Source: Roseiarcus sp963833955
GTDB lineage: Bacteria > Pseudomonadota > Alphaproteobacteria > Rhizobiales > Beijerinckiaceae
DNA length: 64,000 nt
Direction: 5' to 3'
Assembly: GCA_963833955.1 (NCBI GenBank)
Contig: CAWHZY010000007.1
Location: 124,001-188,000 of the forward strand
In this document: positions 1 to 8,749 of the stretch, one piece after another
Layout of the letters: each line of letters starts with the position of its first letter
How positions within the stretch are numbered: the stretch's first letter is position 1
Notes under the pieces: model-generated
Databases searched by the model: none
The model's input: the letters and a program-made list of their open reading frames with translations, nothing else
What the model was told of the DNA's origin: nothing
Program-made: the position numbers and the translations under genes

Positions 1-278
1 GGCCGCGCCTGCTCATGCTGGACGAGCCATCGCTCGGCCTTGCGCCGATGGCGCTCGCTCAAGTCTACGAAAAACTGACCGCGATTCGCTCCCGCGGCGT
101 CGCGATTCTCGTCGCCGAGCAGAATGCGGCGCGCGCCTTTGCTGTCGCCGACCGCGTTCTCATCATGAGTCACGGCCGTTTCAGCCTGAGCGGGCGGCCG
201 GACGAGATCAGAGCGCATCGCGATTTCGACGGCGCCTATTTTGGCGTGGCGATGAGCGGCGCGAGCGGGTCCGGATGA
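1..278 (+). CDS. livF: ABC transporter ATP-binding protein, LivF type (3' part only)
   Basis: This is the C-terminal part of an ABC ATPase that runs in from before the window; the reading frame is open from base 3. The Walker B segment (LLMLDEPSLGLAP) is at the start and is followed by the H-loop region and the short C-terminal tail typical of LivF, one of the two ATPases of branched-chain-amino-acid-type importers. The stop codon overlaps the start of livH by 4 bases (ATGA), so the genes are translationally coupled. The Walker A and signature motifs lie outside the window. The transported substrate cannot be read from the ATPase. Confidence 0.9.
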   Translation, partial: PRLLMLDEPSLGLAPMALAQVYEKLTAIRSRGVAILVAEQNAARAFAVADRVLIMSHGRFSLSGRPDEIRAHRDFDGAYFGVAMSGASGSG

Positions 279-1159
279 GAGAGGCCGCGCAAGTCCTCGT
301 CGATGCAATCAGCGTGGGCGGTCTTTACGCGCTCACCGCGCTCGGAATCGGCATGATCTTCGGGGTGATGAGGCTGGTGAATTTCGCCCATGCCGACCTG
401 ATCACGTTCGCGGGTTACGCGATTCTCCTCTTCTTCACCCAGTCGACGGCGCTCGCTATCGGCGCCGCCGCGCTCGCCGCGATTGTGCTTGCGCTCGTGA
501 CCGAGCGGGCCGCTTTCAGGCCGCTCCGGGGCGCCAATCCGGAGACATTGCTCGTCTCGTCGTTCGCGGCGAGCTTTTTTCTTGAGAAGACCTTGATCAT
601 GGTCGTCGGCGCGCGCCCCAAGGGCGTCGATTTCCTGCCCCAATTGGCTCGGCAGGTTGAGATCGCCGGCGTCCGCCTGCAACTCCTCCATCTCGTGACG
701 ATCGCCGTGAGCCTTGCGCTTCTCGCCGGCACGACCTGGCTCCTGCGCGCAACGCGTCTTGGTCTCGAAATGCGGGCGGCGGCGGAGAATTTTCGGATGG
801 CTGAGGCGCTGGGCGTTCGGGCGAACCGCGTCATCGCCGCGGCCTTCGCCATAAGCGGCCTCCTGGCCGCCGCGGTCGCCTGCATGATCGTTGCGCAGAC
901 CGGCCTGGTTCAGCCTCGCATGGGCCTCCAGCTCGTCGTTATCGCCTTCGTCGGCACGGTTATCGGCGGTCTTGGCAGCTTGCCTGGAGCGGCAATCGGC
1001 GGCTTTGTCGTTGGCGTCGGTTCGATATTGCTGCAAGCGCTCCTGCCCGAGGCGCTCCGGCCATTCCGCGAGGCGTTCGTCTTTATCGCCGTCGCGCTTG
1101 TCCTGATTGTTCGGCCGCTCGGTCTCTTTCCCTCCCGCAGCCTGCGGCAGCGCATATGA
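275..1159 (+). CDS. livH: Branched-chain amino acid-type ABC transporter permease, LivH
   Basis: This 294-residue inner-membrane permease has about eight hydrophobic segments and the LivH-type N-terminus (YALTALGIGMIFGVMRLVNF). It also carries the conserved central cytoplasmic loop around GLEMRAAAENFRMAEALG (near residue 165), which contacts the ATPase. It overlaps livF upstream and livM downstream by 4 bases each, so the three form one operon. LivHM pairs import branched-chain amino acids but also amides, urea and aromatic or hydroxy acids. The catabolic genes that follow suggest an organic acid or amino-acid derivative here. Confidence 0.93.
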   Translation: MREAAQVLVDAISVGGLYALTALGIGMIFGVMRLVNFAHADLITFAGYAILLFFTQSTALAIGAAALAAIVLALVTERAAFRPLRGANPETLLVSSFAASFFLEKTLIMVVGARPKGVDFLPQLARQVEIAGVRLQLLHLVTIAVSLALLAGTTWLLRATRLGLEMRAAAENFRMAEALGVRANRVIAAAFAISGLLAAAVACMIVAQTGLVQPRMGLQLVVIAFVGTVIGGLGSLPGAAIGGFVVGVGSILLQALLPEALRPFREAFVFIAVALVLIVRPLGLFPSRSLRQRI

Positions 1160-2238
1160 GCGGGGCTGTTCGAGAAAGCGTCGCGCGCCTCGCGCCCTTG
1201 ATCCTGCTTGTCGCGCTCGTCATTCTGGTGGCGTGCGCTGCGACCTTCGCGCCGATCATTCTGCAAAGACGCGTGACGCAGGCCCTCATCATGCTGGTCG
1301 GCGTCGTCGGCCTGTACGTTTTCGCCGGCAACTCAGGCGTATTCTCTTTCGGCAACGTCGGTTTCATGGCGATCGCCGCCTATGTGTCGGCGCTGCTCAC
1401 GATGGCGCCTGCCCAGAAGTCGATCTTCCTGCCGGACCTGCCGAAATTCCTGGCGGAGCAACATTGGCCGGCGCCCGCGGGCGCGCTCGCCGGCGGCGCG
1501 GGCGCCGCGATGATCGGCGCGCTCGTCGGCTTCCCGCTGATGCGCCTCTCCGGCATTTCGGCGAGCATTGCGACATTCTCGATTCTGGTCGTCGTTTATG
1601 TCGGGCTCGGCAACTGGAACTCGGTCACCGGCGGCCAGAACTCGCTCATGGGGCTGCCCAATTATGTCGGCCTTTGGACCGCGGCGATCTGGGCCGTCGC
1701 CGCCATCGCGATCGCCTTCGCCTATCAGGAATCGCGCGGCGGATTGCTGCTGCGCGCTTCCCGCGAGGACGAAGTCGCGGCGAGGGCCGCGGGCGTCGAT
1801 ATCGTGCGCCATCGCTGGATCGCCTTCACGCTCAGCGCCTTCTTGAGCGGCGTCTCCGGGGTGCTGCTCGCGCATTTTCTCGGCACGGTTCGGGTCGAGA
1901 CCTATTATCTCGACCTGACCTTCCTCATCATCGCGATGCTGGTGATCGGCGGGGCGGGCAGCCTGACCGGGGCGGTTTTCGGCGCGCTCGCCATATCGGC
2001 GCTGACCGAAGCGTTGCGCGAGGCCGAGGTGGGTTTTTCGATCGGCGGGACTCACCTCGCAGCGCCGGCCGGACTAGGCGACAGCGCTCTCGCGCTTCTC
2101 ATGCTCGTCATAATTCTTTATCGGCCCAAGGGCATTGCGGGGGGCCGCGAAATCGGCTTTCCTTCGCGAAGCGCGTCCCTGGCCGGACGCAATGACGCCC
2201 CGCCGCGCGACCCCTCCTCGACCCACGAACTCGAATAG
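1156..2238 (+). CDS. livM: Branched-chain amino acid-type ABC transporter permease, LivM
   Basis: This 360-residue second permease subunit has a LivM-type core (GxxSLGxxxFxxIGAY-like segment near residues 58-75, here NSGVFSFGNVGFMAIAAY). A cytoplasmic EDEVAARAAGVD loop near residue 208 matches the ATPase-coupling loop, and the C-terminal GGAGSLTGAVFGA segment is conserved. Its start overlaps the livH stop (ATGA). The next gene begins 4 bases after its stop, so transporter and catabolic genes are likely co-transcribed. No periplasmic binding protein is next to it; a LivK-like protein is present 59 kb away at 61208-62419. Confidence 0.93.
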   Translation: MSGAVRESVARLAPLILLVALVILVACAATFAPIILQRRVTQALIMLVGVVGLYVFAGNSGVFSFGNVGFMAIAAYVSALLTMAPAQKSIFLPDLPKFLAEQHWPAPAGALAGGAGAAMIGALVGFPLMRLSGISASIATFSILVVVYVGLGNWNSVTGGQNSLMGLPNYVGLWTAAIWAVAAIAIAFAYQESRGGLLLRASREDEVAARAAGVDIVRHRWIAFTLSAFLSGVSGVLLAHFLGTVRVETYYLDLTFLIIAMLVIGGAGSLTGAVFGALAISALTEALREAEVGFSIGGTHLAAPAGLGDSALALLMLVIILYRPKGIAGGREIGFPSRSASLAGRNDAPPRDPSSTHELE

Positions 2239-2242
2239 GCCC

Positions 2243-3143
2243 ATGGACGACACGCCTCCGCCTCCGAATGTCGATCCAAGCGCGCTGAGCGAGATCGCCA
2301 AGGGCGTCTTCGTCATCGGCGACAGGCGAGTTCCCCTGGTTCCGAATATCGGCATCGTCCTTGGAGACGACGCGGCGCTTGTTATCGATACAGGCATGGG
2401 GCCCGCGAACGGGGCCAAGGTGCTCGAGGTCGCCAAAGACCTGGCGGGACCGCGCCCGCTGACTTTGACCCTTACCCACTTTCATCCGGAGCATGGCTTC
2501 GGCGCGCAGGCCTTCAAGGGCGCCGCCAGGATCATCTACAATGAAGCGCAGCGGGACGAGCTCAGGCGCAAGGGCGAAGCTTTCCTCGGCATGTTTCGCA
2601 CGTTCGGGCCAGCGGTCGCCGCGGCGCTGGAGGGGACGACAATCGTCGAGCCGGACGAGGTCTATAGCGGGCCGAGCGCCACGATCGATCTCGGCGGCCG
2701 CAGCGTCGAACTGCGCGCAAGCGGGAAGGCGCATACGCTCGGCGATCAGACCGTGCATGTGCCCGATTGCGGCGTCGTTTTCATGGGCGACCTGGTGGAG
2801 GAACGGATGTTCCCGATCTTCCCGTGGTTTCCGCCGGACGAAGTCGACATCGACGCGGCCAATTGGGCGCGCGTGCTCGAAGCGCTCGCCGCGGAGGCGC
2901 CGCGCATCGTGGTTCCTGGGCATGGCGCGCAGGGCGGCGCGGAAATCGTCCGGACCGTGCGCGACTACATGATCGATCTCGGTCGACGCGTAAAGTCACG
3001 CCGCGACAGCCGGGAGGACGCCGACGCGATCGTCGCGGCGCTTGGTCCCGAGATCCGGAGCGAGCATGCCGGAGTGGAGTCAGCCGGAATGGGTCGATTT
3101 CGCGATCCGCTATTTCGCCGCGACGGGCGCGGCGCCCGCGTGA
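2243..3143 (+). CDS. Metallo-beta-lactamase-fold hydrolase (one apparent frameshift near 3068)
   Basis: A glyoxalase-II-like MBL-fold protein of about 300 residues starts at the ATG 4 bases after livM. The metal-site motif reads THFHPEHGFG (HxHxEH, with Glu where Asp is usual), followed by a conserved FMGDLVEERMFP Asp and a VVPGHG His. The frame that starts the gene runs on into nonsense after 3065. The family-like C-terminus (PEWSQPEWVDFAIRYFAATG) is in the next frame and stops at 3143. Removing one G near 3068 joins the two smoothly, so I treat it as one gene carrying a sequence error. It probably hydrolyses a thioester or lactone in the same pathway as its neighbours; the substrate is unknown. 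Confidence 0.8.
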
Positions 3144-3155
3144 GCGGAGACGAGC

Positions 3156-3728
3156 GTGGCCCGCGCGCTGATTGCGCTTCACTATCAAAACGACATCTGT
3201 CACCCGGACGGGAAGATCCCCTTTGCGATCGACCGCGCGGCGGCGACGTCGACCTCGTTTCTGGAGGCGAGCCGAAAGGCGCTTGGACGCGCGCGCCAAC
3301 TCGGGCTTGTCATCGCGCATGTTCACATCGCTTTTTCCCCGGACTACGCGGACCTGCCGAAACATGGCCGCCTTTTCCGCAAAGTCGCGGAACTCGGCGC
3401 CGTGAGGCTCGGCTCGTGGGGCGCCGAAGCCTATGAGGGCTTCGAGCCGCTCCCCGGCGAGACCTTCCTCATTCACAAAGGCAACAGCGCCTTCTTCGCG
3501 ACGGGGCTTGACGCGCTCCTGGAAGCCAGCGCCGTGACCGATCTCACGATCTGCGGGCTTGCCACGCAATTCTCGGTCGAGCACACAGTCCGGGACGCGG
3601 CCGACCGTGGCTTTCAAGTCACGGTCCTCAGGGATTGCTGCGCTTCGGCCAATGCTCAGGCCGCGGAGGCCGCGTTCGAGGTCATGGCGATGCTGGCGGA
3701 AGTGGCGGAATCGACCAACTGGCCTTAG
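3156..3728 (+). CDS. Isochorismatase-like hydrolase with Ser in place of the catalytic Cys
   Basis: A 190-residue isochorismatase-fold protein starts at GTG 3156, preceded by GCGGAGACGAGC. The triad positions of the cysteine-hydrolase branch are visible: Asp13 (YQND) and Lys108 (LIHKGNSAF). At the usual Cys position the protein has Ser140, in GLATQFSVEHTVRDAA. The family contains nicotinamidases, carbamoylases (Cys) and true isochorismatases (no Cys), so a simple amidase call is unsafe. It lies 12 bases after the MBL gene in the same operon. A role in catabolism of the imported compound is inferred from position only. Confidence 0.85.
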   Translation: MARALIALHYQNDICHPDGKIPFAIDRAAATSTSFLEASRKALGRARQLGLVIAHVHIAFSPDYADLPKHGRLFRKVAELGAVRLGSWGAEAYEGFEPLPGETFLIHKGNSAFFATGLDALLEASAVTDLTICGLATQFSVEHTVRDAADRGFQVTVLRDCCASANAQAAEAAFEVMAMLAEVAESTNWP

Positions 3729-3797
3729 AGCCTTCGGGTCGGCGCTTGCGTCCGCCAATGCGACGCGACAGACCAACCTTATCATCGGAGCGACTGA

Positions 3798-4590
3798 ATG
3801 AACGATCCCGCCGACGTCTTTGCTCTTCCCGGGAAGCTGCGCGTTGTGGTCACGGCCGGCGCATCGGGCATCGGGCGCGCCGCCGCCGACCTCTTGATCG
3901 CGCGCGGCGCGCAGGTCCATATCTGCGACGTCTCCGACGCGTTCCTCGCCGACTACCGCGCCGCGCATCCCAAGGCTGGAGTGACGAAGGCTGACGTCGC
4001 TTCGGACGCCGACGTGGCCCGTCTGTTCGATGACGTCAAAGCCTCCCTTGGCGGAACTCGACGCGCTGATCAACAACGCCGGCATCGCCGGGCCAACCGG
4101 CGGCGTCGAGGAAATCAAGCCCGAAGATTGGCGCCGCACCATCGACATCTGCCTGACGGGACAATTTCTCTGCGCGCACTTCGCCGTCCCGATGCTCAAG
4201 GCGGCCGGCGGCGGCTCGATCGTCAATCTGTCCTCCGCCGCGGGACGCTTTGGCTACGCCTTCCGGACACCCTATTCGGCGGCCAAGTTTGGCGTTATCG
4301 GATTGACCCAGAGCCTCGCCAAGGAGCTGGGGCCGGCTAACATTCGCGTGAACGCAATTCTGCCAGGCATCGTCGAGGGACCACGGATGACCGGAGTGAT
4401 CGAGGCGCGCGCCAAGCAGACGGGCGTCAGTTACGAGGCGATGGAAAAGACTTATCTCGAGCGGGTCTCGATGCGGCGAATGGTGACCGCGGGCGACGTC
4501 GCCGCGACGATCGCATACCTATTGTCCCCGGCGGGGCGGAACGTATCCGGCCAATCGATCGGCGTGGACGCCAATGTCGAGACGTTGTGA
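3798..4590 (+). CDS. Short-chain dehydrogenase/reductase (one apparent frameshift at 4055-4056)
   Basis: A classical SDR of about 263 residues begins at ATG 3798. It has the cofactor motif TAGASGIG near residue 16, NNAG, then Ser, Tyr and Lys of the catalytic set (NLSSAAGRFG, PYSAAKFG). Codons before about 4055 are in one frame and those after in the next. Deleting one A from the AA pair at 4055-4056 restores the standard KASLGGLDALINNAG reading. The stop is at 4590. It reduces or oxidises a hydroxyl/keto group with NAD(P). Together with the next gene it provides two dehydrogenases upstream of the BKACE. Confidence 0.85.
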
Positions 4591-4619
4591 CGGATAGGCT
4601 GCCGGCGTCGGAGGGCGAT

Positions 4620-5567
4620 ATGGCAAAAGTGGCGGTGATCGGGTCCGGTTTCGTCGGCCGCGCCTGGGCGATCAGCTTCGCGCGCGCTGGTTGCGAAGTC
4701 GCCCTGTGGGATCAGGACAAGGAGGCGCCCGGCAAGGCCCGGGCCTATATCGAGAAGCTTTTGCCGGAGCTTGAGGCCAACGATCTTCTGAACGGGGCCG
4801 CGGCCAGCGAAGTCGGCGCGCGGATTGGCGCGGCGACAACCCTCGAGGCGGCGCTTGAAGGAACGGTCCACGTCCAGGAGAACACGCCGGAGGATGTCGA
4901 GGTAAAGCGCGCGGTGTTCGCGCGCCTCGACGCGGCGGCGCCGGCCGACACCGTGCTGGCGAGCTCGACTTCCGCCATTCTGCCCTCGGCCTTCACCGAA
5001 AACCTGAAAGGTCGCGCGCGCTGTCTCGTCGTCCACCCGATCAATCCGCCGTACCTCATTCCCGCCGCCGAAGTGGTCCCGGCGCCCTGGACGGACTTAG
5101 GCGTTGTCGAGCGCACGGCGACGTTTCTGCGTTCGGCCGGTCATGCGCCGATCGTCATGAAGCGCGAGCTCGACGGCTTCGTCATGAACCGGCTGCAAGG
5201 CGCGCTGCTCGAAGAAGCCTTCCGGCTCGTCGAGCAGGGATATGCGGGGGTTGAGGACGTCGACGTCGGGATTCGCGAAGGCCTCGCGTTGCGCTGGTCC
5301 TTCATGGGGCCGTTCGAGACCATCGATCTCAATGCGCCCGAAGGCGTTCGCGACTATGCCGACCGCTATCAGGGCATCTATTCCGGCATCTTCCCGTCGA
5401 CGCAATGGCGCGTCGATTGGGGCGGGCCTGTCATGGACAAAGTCGAGGCCGAGCGACGCGAACGCTTGGCCGCGGACCGGCTCGGCGAACGGCAGTCCTG
5501 GCGAGATCGCCGCCTGATCGCGCTTGCGGCGCATAAGCGCTGGGCGGACAAGACCATCGGCGATTAA
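4620..5567 (+). CDS. Lambda-crystallin-type NAD-dependent 3-hydroxyacid dehydrogenase (3-hydroxyacyl-CoA dehydrogenase family)
   Basis: Of about 315 residues, this resembles lambda-crystallin/L-gulonate 3-dehydrogenase more than fatty-acid FadB proteins. It has a Rossmann GSGFVGRAWA at the N-terminus, HPINPPYLIP near residue 130, GFVMNRLQ near 185 and a GPFETIDLN segment. ATG 4620 is chosen because GGAGGG lies 4 bases upstream; a GTG at 4587 overlapping the previous stop is the alternative. The likely reaction is oxidation of a 3-hydroxy acid to a 3-keto acid, which is the substrate class of the BKACE encoded 32 bases downstream. L-carnitine dehydrogenase belongs to the same superfamily, but this sequence is closer to the crystallin type. 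Confidence 0.88.
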   Translation: MAKVAVIGSGFVGRAWAISFARAGCEVALWDQDKEAPGKARAYIEKLLPELEANDLLNGAAASEVGARIGAATTLEAALEGTVHVQENTPEDVEVKRAVFARLDAAAPADTVLASSTSAILPSAFTENLKGRARCLVVHPINPPYLIPAAEVVPAPWTDLGVVERTATFLRSAGHAPIVMKRELDGFVMNRLQGALLEEAFRLVEQGYAGVEDVDVGIREGLALRWSFMGPFETIDLNAPEGVRDYADRYQGIYSGIFPSTQWRVDWGGPVMDKVEAERRERLAADRLGERQSWRDRRLIALAAHKRWADKTIGD

Positions 5568-5599
5568 CGAACAGCGAAGAGACGAGGAAAATCGGTCAT

Positions 5600-6532
5600 A
5601 TGGCTCAGTCGAACAAGGTCATCATCACCTGCGCCGTGACGGGGGCGATCCACACGCCGTCAATGTCGCCGCACCTTCCGGTGACCGCCGACCAGATCGC
5701 CGAGGCGGCGATTGGCGCGGCGGAGGCCGGAGCGGCAATCGTCCACTTGCATGCGCGGAACGAGCAGACCGGCCGCCCCGATCAGACCCCGGAAGCCTTC
5801 GCGCGCTTCCTCTCGCGCATCAAGCAGTCGACGAACGCGGTCATCAATCTGACCACGGGCGGCGCGCCTTTCATGACGGTGCAGGAGCGTGTGAAGCCTG
5901 CGGAGACTTTCAAGCCGGAAGTCGCATCCCTCAACATGGGCTCGATGAACTTCGGGCTCTTCCCGATGCTCAACCGCTTCAAGACCTTTGAACATGATTG
6001 GGAGGCGCAGGCGCTCGAGAACTCACGCGATCTCGTGTTCCGCAACACGTTCAAGGACATCGAATTCGTCCTGCGCACGCTCGCCGGTTCCGGGACCCGC
6101 TTCGAGTTCGAGTGCTACGACATTTCGCACCTCTACAACCTCAACCACTTCCTTGAGCGGGGCCTCGTCAAGCCGCCGCTGTTCGTCCAAACCGTGTTTG
6201 GCATCCTGGGCGGAATCGGTCCTCACCCTGAAGATGTCATGCATATGAAGCGCACCGCTGACCGTCTGTTCGGCGCGCAGTACAGATGGTCGGTGCTTGG
6301 AGCGGGCCGCAATCAGCTCGCCATCGCCGCAATGGCCGCCGCGATGGGCGGCAACGTTCGCGTCGGGCTTGAGGATTCGCTCTGGTCGGGACCGGGCAAA
6401 CTCGCGACGAGCAGCGCCGAGCAGGTTCGCGCCGCCCGTCAGATCATCGAGGGCCTTGGCCTCTCGGTCGCGAGCCCGGACGAAGCGCGCGAAATCCTCG
6501 AGCTCAAGGGCGGCGACCGGGTGGCGTTCTGA
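5600..6532 (+). CDS. Beta-keto acid cleavage enzyme (BKACE, DUF849 family)
   Basis: This 310-residue TIM-barrel Zn enzyme of the 3-keto-5-aminohexanoate cleavage family condenses a beta-keto acid with acetyl-CoA to give acetoacetate plus a new acyl-CoA. Visible active-site residues are the metal-binding pair His49 and His51 (VHLHARNE), Glu171 (EFECYD), and Arg254, Glu258 and Asp259 (VRVGLEDSLW). A GAGGAAAA ribosome site precedes ATG 5600. It directly follows the 3-hydroxyacid dehydrogenase, as in many BKACE loci where the dehydrogenase makes the keto acid. The substrate side chain cannot be assigned from sequence alone; a carnitine- or gulonate-derived keto acid is possible. Confidence 0.93.
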   Translation: MAQSNKVIITCAVTGAIHTPSMSPHLPVTADQIAEAAIGAAEAGAAIVHLHARNEQTGRPDQTPEAFARFLSRIKQSTNAVINLTTGGAPFMTVQERVKPAETFKPEVASLNMGSMNFGLFPMLNRFKTFEHDWEAQALENSRDLVFRNTFKDIEFVLRTLAGSGTRFEFECYDISHLYNLNHFLERGLVKPPLFVQTVFGILGGIGPHPEDVMHMKRTADRLFGAQYRWSVLGAGRNQLAIAAMAAAMGGNVRVGLEDSLWSGPGKLATSSAEQVRAARQIIEGLGLSVASPDEAREILELKGGDRVAF

Positions 6533-6548
6533 TTGGCTGGATGCGCGG

Positions 6549-6958
6549 TCAAGCCGGCGGCTGAAGGCGACGACGCAAGCTCCGCGGGGATCCGCGCCGG
6601 GCGGCCGTCGCGAATCGACGCGGCCAACACCTCGGCGGTGACGAGCGCCTTGTCGCCGCGCATGACGCGTTGGTGAAACGTGATCGAGGCGCCGCGCACG
6701 GCGGCTACGCTGGTCTCGACGGTCAAGAGATCGTCCATCACCGCCGACGCCAGAAACTCGATTTTCAGCGAGCGCACGACGAACACGACGCCTGAATTCT
6801 CGGCGAGACCCCGATGCGCAGAATCCTCGCCGGCGCAGCCATTCGGTGCGGCCGCGCTCAAGGAAGCGCAGATAGGACGCGTGATAAACGCGGCCCGAGA
6901 AGTCGGTGTCTTCATAGTAGACGCGAACCCAGAGCGAGTCCGCCAGCGTATGCGGCAA
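6549..6958 (-). CDS. YbgC-type acyl-CoA thioesterase, hot-dog fold (two apparent insertions)
   Basis: A 4HBT-fold thioesterase of about 135 residues is read across three frames. The N-terminus (VRVYYEDTDFSGRVYHASY, with catalytic Asp) is in one frame. The middle (FVVRSLKIEFLASAVMDDL) follows removal of one base from the run of four at 6809-6812. The C-terminus (PAELRRRLQPPA, then stop at 6549) follows removal of one base near 6576. The start is taken as TTG 6958, which has AGGAG seven bases upstream. It converges on the BKACE gene with 16 bases between stops. YbgC proteins hydrolyse acyl-CoAs; its place beside an enzyme that releases an acyl-CoA is suggestive. Confidence 0.75.
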
Positions 6959-7143
6959 GGTGTGCTCCTGATATTGACGACGACAAAAGGCGTTTTTGCG
7001 CGATCTCGTCAACCGTCATGACGCCAACCAGGCGCATGGCGCGTTACTTAAGCCAACTCTTGCGCAAGCTTCACCCTGGATTTGCCCGCCCTTCGCCGCA
7101 GGGCTAAGACAGGCGACCTGCCCCGAAAAGCGCGGAGAAAACC

Positions 7144-8583
7144 ATGGCTGACAAAGCTGACATCGGCGTTATGGGATTGGCGGTCATGGGCGCGAACCTG
7201 GCGCGAAACGCGGCGCACAAGGGGTTCGGCGTCGCGGTCTTCAATCGCAATCACGAGCGCACCGACGCGCTGATCGCCGAGCACGGCAAGGAAGGCCGGT
7301 TTTTCCCGGCCAAGGCGCTGCCCGAGTTCATCGCCAGCATCGCGAAGCCTCGCCCGATTCTGATCATGGTCAAGGCCGGCAAGCCGGTCGACGAGGTGAT
7401 CGATGAGCTTCTGCCTCAGCTCGAGGAAGGCGACATCATCATCGATGGCGGCAATTCGCTCTTCACCGACACCGCGCGACGCTACAAAACCTGCGAAGAG
7501 AAAAACATCCGCTTCGTCGGCATGGGCGTTTCCGGCGGCGAGGAAGGCGCGCTCGAAGGTCCGAGCATGATGCCCGGCGGCGATCGCGAAGCCTGGGACC
7601 GCATCGCGCCGATGCTGACCAAGATGGCGGCCCAGGTCGATGGCGTGCCCTGCTGCACGTATATCGGCCCGCAAGGCGCGGGCCATTACGTCAAGATGGT
7701 CCACAACGGCATCGAATATGCCGACATGCAGCTGATCGCCGAGGCCTACGATCTTATGAAGAGCGTCTACGGCCTCGACGCTCCGGCCATGGCCGACATC
7801 TTCCAGACCTGGAAAGAAGGCGATCTCGACAGCTATCTGATCGAGATCACCGCCGCTGTCCTGCGCAAGACCGACGCAAGCACTGGCAAGCCGCTGGTCG
7901 ACGTCATCGTCGATGAAGCGGAGCAGAAGGGGACCGGCCGCTGGACGGCGCAGAACGCGCTCGAGCTCGGCGTGCCGCTGACGGGGATCACCGAGGCGGT
8001 GTTCGCCCGCGTCCTCTCCGCCAACCGCGCAATGCGGTTGGAGCTGGACAAGAAGACGCCCCACCCGAAGTCGGAGACGCGCAAGCCCGAAAAGGCCGAG
8101 ATCGACGCCATCCGCGACGCGCTCTACGCGTCGAAGATCGTCGCCTACGCGCAAGGGTTCGAGCAGATGTCGGTCGCTTCCGGCCAGTTCAAATTTGATC
8201 TGAAGCTCGGCGACATGGCGACCATCTGGCGCGGCGGATGCATCATCCGCGCCCGCTTCCTCGATCGCATCAAGGAAGCCTATGAGCGAAACCCGAAGCT
8301 CGCCAACCTTCTGCTCGACGACTACTTCCGGGAGGGCGTTGTCAGGACAGAGGGCGCATGGCGGCGTGTGCTTGGACTGGCGATCGCCAACGGCGTGCCG
8401 ACGCCTGCTTTCTCCTCGTCGCTGGCCTATTACGACGGGCTGCGTCGCGCGCGGGGCCCGACGAACCTGCTGCAGGGCCTGCGCGACTATTTCGGCGCCC
8501 ACACCTATCGCCGCCTCGACAGGCAAGGCAGTTTTCATACCCGCTGGAGCCAGGACGGGAACGAGGTCAAAGTCGAGAGCTGA
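7144..8583 (+). CDS. gnd: 6-phosphogluconate dehydrogenase, decarboxylating
   Basis: This 479-residue enzyme of the pentose phosphate pathway oxidises 6-phosphogluconate to ribulose 5-phosphate with NADP. It has an N-terminal Rossmann GVMGLAVMGANLARN, the NRN cofactor segment, the signature IDGGNSLFTDT, the substrate-binding VSGGEEGA, and Lys and His of the catalytic HYVKMVHNGIEY segment near residue 185. Full length matches the long, homodimeric form. The upstream gap 6959-7143 should hold its promoter. It is a housekeeping gene with no obvious functional link to its neighbours. Confidence 0.97.
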   Translation: MADKADIGVMGLAVMGANLARNAAHKGFGVAVFNRNHERTDALIAEHGKEGRFFPAKALPEFIASIAKPRPILIMVKAGKPVDEVIDELLPQLEEGDIIIDGGNSLFTDTARRYKTCEEKNIRFVGMGVSGGEEGALEGPSMMPGGDREAWDRIAPMLTKMAAQVDGVPCCTYIGPQGAGHYVKMVHNGIEYADMQLIAEAYDLMKSVYGLDAPAMADIFQTWKEGDLDSYLIEITAAVLRKTDASTGKPLVDVIVDEAEQKGTGRWTAQNALELGVPLTGITEAVFARVLSANRAMRLELDKKTPHPKSETRKPEKAEIDAIRDALYASKIVAYAQGFEQMSVASGQFKFDLKLGDMATIWRGGCIIRARFLDRIKEAYERNPKLANLLLDDYFREGVVRTEGAWRRVLGLAIANGVPTPAFSSSLAYYDGLRRARGPTNLLQGLRDYFGAHTYRRLDRQGSFHTRWSQDGNEVKVES

Positions 8584-8749
8584 GCGGTTTGGCCGGCGGC
8601 TGGCGCATCGACAAGGCCCGTCGCCTCACGCATCTTCGACTTCGACGGGCGCTCAGGCGCCGCTTTCGTCTTGGAAGCACCATTGTGATTCTCTAGTGCC
8701 TATAGCGACTGCGCCGGCCATTTCCTCACGTTGCTTTTGGAGATTTGCG

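Noticed and set aside
7048..8538. Long minus-strand open frame opposite gnd
   Set aside because: It is a mirror of a well-conserved plus-strand gene in GC-rich DNA; its translation is rich in Arg, Asp, Ala and His and has no recognisable domain.
8616..8650. Inverted repeat GCCCGTCG/CGACGGGC after gnd as a terminator
   Set aside because: The loop is 19 bases and no T-run follows; too weak to call.
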